Origin: Craspedostauros australis | Taxonomy: Eukaryota > Bacillariophyta > Bacillariophyceae > Mastogloiales > Achnanthaceae | Length of the DNA: 64,000 nucleotides | Direction: 5' to 3' | Assembly (NCBI GenBank): GCA_026770025.1 | Contig: JAMXDE010000004.1 | Coordinates: forward strand, 744,001 to 808,000 | Shown: positions 52,605 to 63,740 of the stretch, piece by piece | Layout: every line of letters starts with the position of its first letter | How positions within the stretch are numbered: position 1 is the stretch's first letter | The notes under the pieces: generated by a model | What the model was told of the DNA's origin: nothing | Seen by the model: the letters and a program-made list of their open reading frames with translations, nothing else | The model's database searches: none | Translations under genes and position numbers: made by a program

Positions 52605-54493
52605 GGTTGTTGCGTTGATTGGTGTTCGTTGATGATGGGAACCTCGAAATTCATGATGTCATAGTCTTCCCATTCCGCTTCCTCCACTCGCACTGGATCA
52701 GTGGCATTTGAAGCCGCAAGTAAGTCTGTGTAGCCGTTTCCATGTTGCACCTCATGCGTTGATCGTACATTCATGCCCTTCGCGTGGAACCTGTTGCGCG
52801 GATTTGTCTTGTGCATCACGCAGCAACCTTCCAAACCTGATGCATCAACCAAGACAGTGGTAGTACCTCTGATATTTCCCATTCGCATCGTGTCGAAGAT
52901 TTCGTGTTCGGTTTGAATTTTGCTGCCGCTTTGCATGTAGGATTGTAGTACGATAGTGATGTAGGCGAAGTGAGTGTCGATTCGCCCTTTGCCTGTTTGG
53001 GCTTCTGTGTAGATCCAAATGAAAAATTGGGGAAGTCCGTTGCGTGACGCATTGTTGTTGATCCGCGATGAGACAAGCGCGATGCGCTCGTGGCTGGCAA
53101 AGCAGCCCGCGTTGTCTGACTGCAGGATGATTTCTGTGACCGATGGTAGGAGATCGCGTACCTTCTTCTGGATTATTTTTAGAAGCCCACTGACTTGAAG
53201 TGTGTCTTGGGTTGGCCGGCCATGAACAATTATGTCAACAAAGCAATACGTGAATTCGTCATCTTTGCAGGTGACAATCATAACACCAAGGAGGGACATG
53301 CCCTTCTTGCCCCAATACTCTGTCTGCGATTCTCCTTGCGCTGTTGGCAGAATCTTCTGCTTATGGTTGATGACGACATAGGTGCACTTGTCATTGTTGT
53401 TGAGCTTGGCCTTGTACTTGTTCATCTGCTCGAATTGGACCTTTGCTCTCACTCGGTGTGCCATGTACACAGTGATCTCGTTGTTGAAGCCCAGTACTGC
53501 CTCCAGCATACTGCATAGTTCATCCGCGTGGTCGCATAGATGGTTGGCCTTGAGCGTCTTGATGAAAGGTGCAACGCGATCATCCATGGATCGCATCGCT
53601 TCTCCACATCTGTCGCATACCTTGCCTTGTTGATCGTGAGCAATGGGAGAAAGGGCGTTGGCGTCACACTCTGTGGTTGCTGTGTGAGGATGAATGACCA
53701 TGTATGTCATGTTGGTGTTGGCAGGCACTGTTGTGTTTTCGGTGCTGAGTGTAGACTTAGCCTGTCGAATTTTTGAATCCTTGCGAAGGGCGAAATGAGC
53801 GCAGTGCATGGGGTCTTCTTTGCACTTGATCTGCATGTGCAAAGCAGTATACTCCCACTTGAGGAATGTGATCATAAGGTCCAGATCGTGCACCAGTGTT
53901 TCACAGGTTTGAATATATTCAATCGCTGCATCGTCGCGTGCGTCTTCACCGTTGAATGAATCCTTGAGCAGAGCATTCAAGCGCACGAGCATCTCCTTCA
54001 GCGTCTTGGTTGCCATCCAGAAGTAGTTTTCAAAAGAGGAGAGACCAGTAACCACTTTGCCTCTGCGCATGAGCAGGCCTGTCATTTGTTGGAATGCTGG
54101 CTCACCGACTGGGTTGTTTGTCCTAGTCTTGTATATTTGGAACAGCTTGTCTACGCTTGTCCTGCCACATTCGAATACTGGCACATTTTCAAATATCACC
54201 CCTCCCCACTTGATGTTGTGACAAAGTCCTGCCTTGTATGTGGTAGTGTTGCTGATGAAGGACACCACACTGGCCAAGCTGTACGCGCTGACGCGATAGT
54301 TGTAGACAGCAGCACCAAGCACATTGCCCTTGCTCAACAGCTTGTAGTAGTTGCACAGAGTGAGGAACTGGCCCTGTGTGATGGTGTATTGCTGTGGCAA
54401 GAGGCCAAGACGCTGAACGTCAGGAAGTTCGCTCTTGTATTGGTGAGGAGGTTCATGCACTGGCGTGGCGAAGCGGACATGGCAAGAATGCAC
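52592..54493 (-). pseudogene. Transposase, central DDE-like block
   Basis: About 630 residues. Useful landmarks are QYTITQGQFLTLCNYYKLL near the start and a zinc-ribbon-like CDRC with H-x3-H in the middle. A block typical of RNase H-fold transposases follows: TEYWGKKGMSLLGVMIV, IILQSDNAGCF, then FIWIYTEAQTGKGRIDTHFAYI. The D in QSDNAG and the E in YTEAQ are candidate catalytic acids. At the position where I would expect the first acid, the sequence reads VVINHKQK. The last few codons of the open frame are already inside the LTR of the inserted gypsy element, so the natural C-terminus was cut off by that insertion and lies at 46812-47347. Family name uncertain. Confidence 0.6.
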
Positions 54494-55440
54494 CTTGCTG
54501 TACGTGCGATGTTCTTCTCACCGACGAGGCAAATCGTGTAGAGGTTGGGAGCTAGCTTGACTGGCGGCAAGTCCACTCCCGCGCGCACGAACGCCACCAC
54601 CTGTTCCATCTGAGGAACTGGCAAGGTCATGGCTGGGATCAGCGCTTTCCACAGCACATTGGAGGCCACCGCAAAGATCTTCTTTGCTTTGCTCCACACT
54701 TGCCTGTCGGAATTGCGCCCCAATACAAATCCGCAACGAGGAAAGGCAGCAAGAACAGAAGCGAGGTTCTTCACTCTGAGCTCCTGCAAGACCTCGTGCA
54801 TGGTTTCAAATGCATCAGTCCTCTCCTTGTTGGGTTTGAATCCGAACCTTCTCGCGCTTGATTTCCTGGTCTTGGTTCTGTTGTGTCTCTTGGGGCGGTA
54901 GGCTTCGTAGTCGCCAGCGTCGCCATGTTGGATGCGCTTGCCTTTCTTTGCTGGTTGGATAGTCGGTGCGGAAAGGGGTGCGGGGAGGGATTTCAGAGTC
55001 GAGACGCAGACTTTGACACGCACCTTCGTCCCTCCATTGGAGCCGTGTCTGAAGGCCTGCACAGTGACCTTGGAGGTATCAAGAATCATGCCGTTGTCGG
55101 CGGTGATGTGCACACGGACGAAGAGCTTCTCGTTGGTTGCATTGAGTGCGCGAACCTGTTTGTTGTTGGTGAGGATCTCAACATCACACTCGTTGTCGAA
55201 GGTCGCACCTTTGAGCGCAGGAGGCAAGACCTTGTTTGTTGTAGGCGGTGGAATGTGTTGTTTCCCATCCATACCCAATGGAGGCAGAAGCTTCTCACCA
55301 GTAGATGGCGCAAACAGTTCCTTGCGATCGATCGGATCCAATGGAAACGGGCGCACAGATGGAGAGGATTGCATACGTTGCTTCTTGGAGGGAGAAGGAT
55401 TGGCGTCCTTCGACGCAGCTTTCGTGGTAGAGACAGGCAT
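54334..55440 (-). pseudogene. Transposase, N-terminal block
   Basis: The frame begins at the ATG at 55440 (MPVSTTKAASK). The first 70 residues are Ser/Pro/Lys-rich. A folded region with VHITADNGMILDTSKVTV and a basic stretch (KRHNRTKTRKSSARRFGF) follows, then helical segments (RTDAFETMHEVLQELRVKNL). The basic stretch is a candidate DNA-binding segment. Protein-like sequence ends near LYTICLVGEKNIARTA (about 54505), after which the frame is non-coding in character. The next block continues in another frame from about 54510. The change of frame could be a small indel, a programmed frameshift, or a short intron (a GTGAG donor is present). I think an indel is the simplest explanation. Confidence 0.6.
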
Positions 55441-55870
55441 GATGCTGATTGGTACTGATGGGAGGATGGAGATGAGTAGTATTGATGGAAGTGAACTGAG
55501 CAAGAGGAGGGCAAGAGAGCGACTATACAGACGCTGCATGAGCATGCAACAAGCACCGCACACCACCACGAAAAGCAAAACTCGATTTGGTGGCAAAATG
55601 TGAGGAGATTTGCGACCTGTGACGAGAGTCAAATTTTGAATTTGGACCGTAACGTCCAACAACGGCGCCTTATTTCAAAAACGTGTTCGGACGGGCCAAA
55701 CAATGACGTCGCTGAAATGTCAAATTCCGTGCGCAACCCGTCAAAAAATGGCCTTTCCCGAACGTGTCTGGGCACATTGCGTTGTTTGCATGGGAAAAGC
55801 TAATAAATGCCTTGCGATCATCACGGAGCAGCGTGCATATTCGACCAAGTGGACCGTAAATCTACGAAGA

Positions 55871-56016
55871 TCCATAAAAATTAAAATAAGACATTAAAGC
55901 AAAATCGGCGTCCATAGTGCATCTTATATTTTTATCTAGTTTATTAATATGTGGGCGGCTTGGTCGAAAACCCCGTATGTTGCCACCATCCCAGGACGGA
56001 CTGCAGGTCCCGTCAC
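55871..56016 (-). repeat. Right 146-bp TIR
   Basis: Read on the minus strand it begins GTGACGGGACC. It differs from the left copy at about seven positions, three of them clustered in the middle. Confidence 0.9.
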
Positions 56017-58283
56017 TCAAGTGGGTCGTAAACTAGTCTCTTTCGTCCACGTACCGACATCGTCGTCATCGAAGCGCGTCCCATGAGCCAAACGAGAGCT
56101 GTTGTAGTTCATCGCTCCACAACTCTCGGCACTCTTCTTCCCAAGGTCGCACGAGATCACCTGTCCTCGCGCCGTCGACGGAGGCGCGGATGGGGTCGCA
56201 CCATTCTGCCATCATGCTCCAAAAAGGACAACCATGCCCACCACCCTGGCGCGAATGAAGATGCAACCACACCAACACTGGTACGACCTACGACCACGAG
56301 CACGACTATTCGCACAGAGGCACCGCGCTCTTATTGCGTGTCGATCGATTACGCCGTGATGCAACATCACCAGCGACACGACACGTCTGCCATGGCAGAC
56401 GTCCCCTTCGACTTCGCGAAAATGAAACACCGGTGGCGAATCTGTTTGGGACGAAGGTGATGTGTAGAGTACAAGTGACGGGAGAGAACGTAGTCGTACA
56501 TCTCCTCAGCATCGATTTGTTTCCTCGCGTCTTGTCGATGAGACTTGTCACCACTGGCGACTGAACTTCGGTGTGGCAGTAATCCACGATGAGAGTGACG
56601 CAGGGCGAGTGCGACTATCGACTACTCTATGTACAGCACGTATCTAGGCACGATTATATTGATATCGCCTGCATATGCGGCTCGACAAATTCGTGCGAGC
56701 TGTGGTGCTTTTGGTGTGCGACGCGCACTCGGTTGGAAACCTTCACACGCAATGACGAACAAGGAGCCAAGATTGAATTGCGGGAGGGGGTTGATGGTGA
56801 CTCTGTGGCTCCTCTTTGATCCATTTGCGTTGGGGGGACCGAACCCTTCGCCAGCTCTGGTGGCCTTCCCGAGACATGCTTGAAGCGAGCAGCAAAATCC
56901 GGATCCGCAGTGTTGGGGTATATAGCTCGTATGGCACGAGCTGTGCTACTGTCATCCCCGTACGGGATCAGCAGCAAAAGGAAGAACGACAACTGGGGAT
57001 TCCGAAGTGTCGGCGGCGTGGCTTACAGTCCTGGGCAAAGGTCACAAGTTGCTTGGTTAACAAACTGCGACCTCGCCCACGAGTACAGATTCTGGTGTTG
57101 GTACGATAGGTGTAGGTCGTATGGTGTTACGCTTGTCCTCGTATTGATGGCGCTCCTCTCCTCCTCTACTACACTTTTGTACTACGGAGGTGTATGTAGG
57201 TATGGTGCAAACTGATAGAGGTACCGCATTCGACGATTGTGCAGAGTACACGTCATGCGGTAAGCATCGCTTGGGTATGCGCGTTGAGTTGATCCTCGTT
57301 GCAGTGGATGACACTCGTACGAAAGTAGAGCTCTCTACTCTGCCCTGCCCTGCCCTGCCCTGCCCTGCCCAATGCCATGCTCGCCATCAGAACTGGAGGC
57401 ACCGCTACAATGTCCGACGGAGACTGCTCCACGAACTATCATGCAATAGATCTCAGCGCTCGGCGATATTATAGTACAACATCATATAGTATTATATATA
57501 ATACTAGAATACTATAGAGAGCAACGTGTTTGGATTTATTGGTCAAACTCTTATGTGGCTAGTGTTAGGTTCGGGTTTGCTGCAACTTGCCGTTTGTCGG
57601 AAACACAAGCTCACTCTGCTCCAATCCGAAGGTGATGACTTCGGAGCCATTTGAGTTGCCGTCACGCCGAACTTCAGAAACACAGGAAGAGTAGTAGGCT
57701 CCCAGGGGGCGCCCATGTTGCGCTCTTGTGCTCATTCTGGATTGTACCTCGGCGGGTACGCACCAGAGGTTCGTTTTCCGTCACCACCCGAAGAAAAGTA
57801 GTCTTGCTGTCACACTGCCATGTGAGTGAGACAGTGTTACATGGTATGCAGAGGAGCAGGTAGAGACGTAGAAGCATTCTAATCGTGGTACCTTCTGGAA
57901 TCTGCCTGACATGATGCCTCCGTCGTTCGCTTTCGTGAACGAGTTAGAACCGACCCAATTGTGGCGGGCATCATGATGAAGGGCGTGATGGCAAGATAAC
58001 CAACGATGGAACTGTTCAACAGGTCTGTTCCAGGTGCTCATGGCATGGTTGCAAGTGTCACTGTCGGTGCGGCTGTAGGAGTGGTTTCAGGGGAGAGAAT
58101 ACCGATGACACGGCCCTTTCAAAGGATGCGTGTTCGGCCATCTATGTGATCGTGCCTGCTTGTTGGCATGCCTGTTTGCTGGCCTTGTCGGTTGATTGCT
58201 GTGTCAGCGCCAATCAATTGATGTACATCCGCACGAATGCGCTTGAGATGGGATGGGATGTGATATGGTGCGAGACTGCCTGC
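56017..58283. other. 2.3-kb gap right of the transposon
   Basis: No recognised gene; frames are short and lack motifs. It contains six TGCCC units at 57341-57370 and an AT-rich palindromic block at 57462-57520 that shares a 14-mer with the tail of the ATPase gene. Confidence 0.45.
57341..57370 (+). repeat. (TGCCC)6 minisatellite
   Basis: Six perfect pentanucleotide units. Confidence 0.95.
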
Positions 58284-58922
58284 TCAGCTGGTGGCTGTCT
58301 GCGACTGCTGCTGGGCCTTGAAGCTTCGGATGGAGCTGAACACTCTCTGGCCGACCTTGTGGATTGGGACCCTGTGAACTCCATCGTCGGAGTTGGTGTT
58401 GTCAGCATCAATGTCCGTGGCGGGGTCTGTATCGGCATCGGCAGCGCTTTCTTGCTTTTTCTGAACTCGGAGATGTGATTGTCTCTGCCCTTGCTGCTGC
58501 TGCTGCTGCTGCTGCTGTTGTTGTTGTGGAAGTGGAACGGGTTCTGCAAAAGCGAGAACTTGTGTTGCGGATGCGACGGGGGCTGGCTGGCCGAGCCTCT
58601 TGGAATGTCTCTGCTGCTGCTGCTGCTGCTGTTTTGGTGTCGGTGCAGAGAAAATGGCGTCCGCGATGTCCTGCTCCTCATCGTCGATGACGAGGCTGAT
58701 GTTGACACTGGCATGTGCATTGGCGTTGTTGGCTGGCGAGGAGGATCGAATGAAAGGTCCCATCTTCTGCTGGACAACGTAGGAGTCCCAGGACGAGATG
58801 ATGGATCCGAATCCAGATACCAGAATCATTGCGACCAGTAGCAGAACGAGTGGCCGTTGGTTTGATTGGCGCTGTTCTGGGATGGTGCTGTGGAGGGGGA
58901 GGGTGTTGGTTGTGGTGATCAT
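58284..58922 (-). CDS. Hypothetical one-span membrane protein with polyglutamine tracts
   Basis: A 212-residue product from an ATG at 58922. A hydrophobic segment (PLVLLLVAMILVSGFGSII, about 24-42) follows a short basic/Gln-rich tail and acts as a signal anchor. The remainder is Asn/Ser/Ala-rich with an acidic patch (VIDDEEQDIADAIF). Two polyglutamine runs are coded mostly by CAG (seen as CTG on the plus strand at 58492-58527 and 58611-58631). An Asp/Ala-rich stretch and a basic end (VHRVPIHKVGQRVFSSIRSF) follow. No known domain is present. It resembles in layout, but not clearly in sequence, the products at 40304-41263 and 45228-45758. Confidence 0.6.
   Translation of the reverse strand: MITTTNTLPLHSTIPEQRQSNQRPLVLLLVAMILVSGFGSIISSWDSYVVQQKMGPFIRSSSPANNANAHASVNISLVIDDEEQDIADAIFSAPTPKQQQQQQQRHSKRLGQPAPVASATQVLAFAEPVPLPQQQQQQQQQQQQGQRQSHLRVQKKQESAADADTDPATDIDADNTNSDDGVHRVPIHKVGQRVFSSIRSFKAQQQSQTATS
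58492..58631 (+). repeat. Two CTG/CAG microsatellites inside a coding region
   Basis: Tracts at 58492-58527 and 58611-58631 encode polyglutamine on the minus strand. Confidence 0.9.
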
Positions 58923-61900
58923 TGTGTTGGATTGTGTTGTTTGCTTGTGATTTGATGTTTGCTTTTGTTGTTCTGTTGCATGAAATTATGATTCTGTTTT
59001 GTGGTTCAAGAGTTGGATTTGATTTCTGAGGTGGGAACGGCGCAGTTGCGCTGGATGAAGTTGTCTCAGCAGCGTTGTTTGTCGTTGTTGCGGCTACCGA
59101 GACCAACAAGCGCATAATGGTGCACGATCGCGTCACGATAACACGAGCAAAGTCGTCAAAAAACTGTGGGAGAGAAATCATGGTGGGTGGGACTGCGCGT
59201 CCGCAACGGTGGTTTGGGGAAGGCGTTTTGAATTCTTGTGAGGCGGTGGATGATCAGCAACAGTGTGCCGCGTGGGACCACCAGGCTTTCGGTGTCAAAG
59301 GCCCAGCGAAACACGCTTGCGAGCGTGAAGGGAGGCACAGAAACGCCGACAACCTGATCCATCACATCGGAGAAACGCTCTGGGACGAATCAATCTGCGT
59401 GAAGGCATTTTGCAGCGGTTTGAGATGCAGGTCGCGATTTCAGCACCTTTGATTCACAACGCGGTTGCACGACTGATAGTTGCGCTTGTTCTTCGCTCAT
59501 TCTCTATCGCTTCTGTTCGACTATCGACAAAAGCTACTTATGGGATAGATGAAGAGCGGGAATGGCTGATAGTCCGGCATCAGTCCCATCACGCACGAGT
59601 GGTCCACGGATACATCCCAGTCACTGGTGGAGAACTCTTACAGGGTATTGTCGCACACAAAACCGCGAGCTACGACCAGATGATGCGCGCCACTCTCGGC
59701 TGCGACCTGCCGTTCTCTGTGGTAGATCCGTCGTGTTGTCGTACATGGCTCGCACGCGGAGACTCTTCGCCTCTCTTTGGCGAAGTGGTGGTCCGCTCCG
59801 CTTTGTATCCAGGGAGTGTCGGCAGGATAGATGAAGGGAAGGGGTGGTGGCGACCGTTGTGGTGGTTTGTGTCTCCGTTTTGGTCTTGGTCTGTGTCTGG
59901 TGACGTTGTTGCCGCCTCTTCCTCTCCATCTCGCAACGGTGACGTTCGGCAACCTGGATGGTGCGCGGGCAAGAACTGAGACTGGCGACGCTCGCGAATA
60001 TCATCGTGGCGGTCCCCCATTGCTGCTGATGGTGGATGATGTCGGTGCGCTTGAAGCTGTAGCCGTAGTCTCAGTTCGAACTTGTCAGTTGCAGTTGGAC
60101 AAACGAGCATCCATCGCATTAGATTGGGGTGTTGGAAGTTGGAACAAGCACCGTGCAGAAAGGTACGCAACCACCCTATCGGTGGCACCAACCAGGGGGG
60201 CTACGGCGACGACGACGGCAACCATGATGATGGGAGGAAGAGAAACATTGCAGTCAAAGACAAATGTGCCACGGTGCTCCTTTTGATACTGCCAACCAAT
60301 GCCAATGGATAGGACGCGGGCAGACACACAGAACAGTGCACGTTTGCATCGAAGTATGGTACAATCCGAAGTGCCCGTGATTCGTTGATAGATCGCGGGG
60401 CAAACGCCCACTGTGCATTTTCCATCTTGATGCGTTCCCTCGTGTCACGCGGCTACCATAGCTATTGATATACCTGTTGGAGCATCTATTGACTTCGGAT
60501 GGGATCATTCCCATGGATTCGCGTGCTGGAGTGAACACCGCTGCCTCAGGAGGTGATGACTACACGCCCATGGCTGCGTCATCTACACACGAAATAGGCC
60601 AACCAGTTTGCTTCCTTCTGCGTTTGCTGTTCGTCATGGATGTGCGCCTATTTCTGTTTGGGTTTCCGATCGCTCGCAAAGTGAGACGATGCATCATGTG
60701 ATAAATCCACATAGTTGTTGTTGTTGTTGGATGCGTTCACGAATGCGTATCATTGGATCTTGGCATTCCACGAGGCTGATCGGGTGGGAAGTCTGATCGT
60801 TCGGCAAGACACTATGTCCTGGTACCTCTGCGCACCATGCCCTACGGGTGCATGAGATACTGCGCGTACTTCCAGTTGGACAACTGGAGTGCTGCGCGTT
60901 CTCCTTCTCTGTTGTGTTCTCAATCCAAAAACATCATCTGCAAGTACCCAAGAAGAAGGGCCGAATTCTTGATTCACGATGGTCCTCACGATGAATCAGT
61001 TGGTGCTCTCCCTTGCTTGTGGCAATTGTGAGTGATGTCCCAAGGAGAAACGGACAGAGAAGTTGATGCCGAACCGAGGCCAAAAGAGAGCTCAACACGA
61101 ACAACGGAGGAAGCGCAAGCAAGTCACGAAAGAGAATCAAACAACGAATCCATCACCAAATCAAGAAGTGTGAGATTGTGATGCGGAGAGTGAGCATTTG
61201 AAGGATCGAGGTACCATGGCACGCTTTGGTGTTACGATCGTCAAGGGGCAGCACAATGCATCTGTGGCGCACAACAGTCGAACGAGCACATAGCTGTTTT
61301 GACACAATGTTTGTGAAAGAAACGAGCGCTGATTTGAAGTGGGCTGCGATCTTGCTGCGATATCAAATACCGAAGGCGCCAGTCACGAAGTGAGGAATCC
61401 GCACACGCCAAGACCATCAACGCCAAGACACGTGCACTGCGAGCACGATGCTTCCAACCGTTCGCTGGTATCATCAAAGGAGAAATATTCACAGCAGACA
61501 ACACTCCCACCATCCCCAACAAGATCACCACACGAGTACCCGCACAGCACTCGCACTTCCACATCTGCGGCACGGTGTTTGTTCAGTGATCCGTCGCCTC
61601 CCTTGGCTCCAGAGTCTGCCATAGTGGTTGCTTGGTCGCCACGCACTCCTATTCGGGTTCTGCGATTTCGTCCTTGGATCCTGATCTTGTGCATGGAAGG
61701 AGATGTTGGAGTGATCTTGACTCGCAGTCGTACGGTACCTCTCTGACTCTCCCCCCAAGAGAGAGAAGATTGTTTGATAGTTTTGTCGAATGAGTCAACT
61801 GGTGTTGTCGCGAGGCCTACAGGCGGTTGGGCTAACATTTTGGCGAATAATCAATGGACGTTGTTGTAGCGGTTAATCAGACGTTTCGATGAAATTTCTC

Positions 61901-62172
61901 ACCCATTCAAATCGAACAACGCACGACGACAAAAGCGTAATCACCACAAAAACAATTGACGAAAACAAACAGAACAACTCGTTGCCTCGCGTAATTCTCG
62001 ACTGACGATGCTCGATGGTGCGAAGACTCGGTTTGTCGATGCCCAATGATCTCAACAAGGTGCCAAGGACCAAACAAGCCATCAAGTAAGCGAATGAGCG
62101 AGTGAAGACTTCGGCAGGCCGAGCAGCAACAGCAGTAGCGAGAACAATACTCGCGGATTGGTCGCATTCGTA
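58923..62172. other. 3.2-kb stretch with no recognised gene
   Basis: Frames up to about 190 codons (59410-59979 plus; 59670-60191 minus) overlap each other and lack motifs. The first few hundred bases hold the upstream region of the minus-strand gene, and the last few hundred that of the BRCT gene. No RNA gene or transposon end was found. Confidence 0.4.
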
Positions 62173-63408
62173 ATGGCGGTCGCAGATATTGAACGGGAGG
62201 AGCGTCTCCCGCAACAAGCGAGCGCATGGGAGGATGTTGTGGAACTAGCAGAAGCAGAGGCAAGCGATCACGGCGGTCTTGATTGGTCGTCGGGGGATGG
62301 ATCGATGACAGCCAAGGACGAGGTCATCATTCCACGACGAGGCAGACGAAGGCCACCGGTGCCATCATTTTCCTCGTTCGAGGATTTCACGCAAGATAAA
62401 CACAGCAACAGCAGCAATAGCGCAGACGGTGATGGCGACGGCGACAAGCGCATTGCAAGTGAAGATCCAAGGGAAGGTCCCATTGCATCTCGCACAGCAT
62501 CAGGCACACCGCCTCGAACGTATCCCGATTCACCATTGCAGGAACGGCGGCCAAAGCGCGGAATCATGAAGGTGGCATGGAAGGTCGGACAGCAGCCCAT
62601 GGCGCAGCGCGAGTCTGCAAGAGCGACAAAGCGCGTGCGGATAAGAGATCCAAGAGATCAAGGTGGACTCCAACGACGGGAACAACCGCGAGTGGAACAG
62701 ACAGCGCGCGAGAAAAAGCCAACACAAGAATTGCAGCACGAACATGGGCACGGTGATGCTCGCAGAGAGGCACCTCGTCAACCACGGATCAAATTGATGC
62801 AATCGGGAAAACCTTGCAAGGCTCCAATCCAAGCCAACACAAGCGAAGCTCCAGCTGTGGCACCAGCATCAACGTCAACAGCAGCACCCGCCCCAGACTC
62901 CTTATGCGCGAGATCGTCATCAGCTTCGCTAGCCTTGCCTGAACGCATAACATCAGCGTCCGTGCCATCAGCATCATTGTGCGCACATGAAGTCACTGTG
63001 TACTTCTGCCCCTTCGGACAGGACATGTCGAAGCAGCGCATCAAGATTCTCAGCGGTGTTGCGGTGAGGAAAGGATTCAATGTTGTCAGCGACGATTTCA
63101 GGACCGCCACGCACATCATCATCTCGGATTCCGTCCGGACGCTGCACGAGCTCGCGAATGCCCTGCATGTTCCCGTGCTGAGCCTGAAGGATCATCTCGA
63201 CAAAGGCAGCACCAAATGCGTCCTGACGAACTGGCTGTCCTCCATCCAACGTCAGCCTGCGTTGTCATCATCGCGGAGCAGATCCAAGACGTCACGGCAG
63301 CAACAAAAGCAACGACAACGCAAGCAGGAGCAACGATCGCAACAGCAACATCTCCGACAATCCATCCCGGAGCCCACAATCGCGCAAATGTGGCTGGGAT
63401 ATGCATAG
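62173..63408 (+). CDS. BRCT-domain protein
   Basis: A 411-residue product. The first in-frame ATG is at 62173. Residues 1-270 are charged and disordered, with repeated Arg/Lys/Gln-rich segments. The BRCT fold occupies about 273-362: VTVYFCPFGQDMSKQRIKIL, then FNVVSDDFRTATHIIISD, and KCVLTNWLSSIQ with the conserved Trp. The start of the fold (a strand, then a Gly followed by a basic helix) is similar to the N-terminal BRCT of family X DNA polymerases such as polymerase lambda. The product stops about 50 residues later, after a Gln/Arg-rich tail, with no polymerase domain. BRCT domains bind phosphopeptides or DNA ends in repair and cell-cycle control in the nucleus. The role here is inferred from the fold only. 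A missed 3' exon is possible. Confidence 0.72.
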   Translation: MAVADIEREERLPQQASAWEDVVELAEAEASDHGGLDWSSGDGSMTAKDEVIIPRRGRRRPPVPSFSSFEDFTQDKHSNSSNSADGDGDGDKRIASEDPREGPIASRTASGTPPRTYPDSPLQERRPKRGIMKVAWKVGQQPMAQRESARATKRVRIRDPRDQGGLQRREQPRVEQTAREKKPTQELQHEHGHGDARREAPRQPRIKLMQSGKPCKAPIQANTSEAPAVAPASTSTAAPAPDSLCARSSSASLALPERITSASVPSASLCAHEVTVYFCPFGQDMSKQRIKILSGVAVRKGFNVVSDDFRTATHIIISDSVRTLHELANALHVPVLSLKDHLDKGSTKCVLTNWLSSIQRQPALSSSRSRSKTSRQQQKQRQRKQEQRSQQQHLRQSIPEPTIAQMWLGYA

Positions 63409-63740
63409 GGTATCACTTGCATTCTATGTATAGTATGATGAGAGTGGTGCACAATAGAGCAACATTGTCTGCGTCCATCCATCCATGACACGTACTGAGT
63501 AGAGTACGGAGTGGAGTGCTGGGCTGAGCACTGGTGATGGAAGCGATGTGTCTCCGCATGTGCCGACGCGTGCAGTTTCTCAACAGACAGCAAGCCATGA
63601 ATGCAACTAGACGCAGACAAACAGACGCAATACTCGAACAGACAGACATACGAGTAAGTTGCAACAACTTCTAAACAAAATACAGCATTCTTGTATTCCA
63701 CCGCTTGTGTAAAGAAAGTCTATTTCAGAGCGACGAAGAA
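63409..63740. other. Gap downstream of the BRCT gene
   Basis: 332 bp. It holds GTACGGAGTGGAGTGC-like units and a GACAGA-rich stretch, and ends in TCTATTTCAG, which could be a splice acceptor. Nothing else is recognised. Confidence 0.4.

Larger units (their letters stand above)
46391..56016 (-). mobile_element. Large TIR DNA transposon split by a gypsy insertion
   Basis: The ends at 46391-46536 and 55871-56016 are inverted copies of each other over 146 bp with about seven differences (roughly 95% identical by eye), starting GTGACGGGACCTGCAG. Between them, on the minus strand, lie three blocks of one large transposase gene. The gap between the second and third blocks is exactly the two-LTR retroelement at 47348-52604. 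Without that insertion the transposon is about 4.4 kb. I find no clean target-site duplication; the outermost bases may be set a few positions off. The high TIR identity suggests a fairly recent element. The family is not assigned: the central block resembles a DDE-type transposase seen in scattered protists and invertebrates, but I cannot name the superfamily. Confidence 0.8.

Noticed and set aside
54932-55603. A 223-codon plus-strand frame opposite the transposase N-terminal block
   Set aside because: It is the complement of clearly protein-like minus-strand sequence; its own translation is low in structure and has no motif.
58479-58841. A plus-strand frame with polyleucine runs
   Set aside because: The leucines come from reading the CTG microsatellite; the opposite strand gives a coherent one-span protein with polyglutamine.
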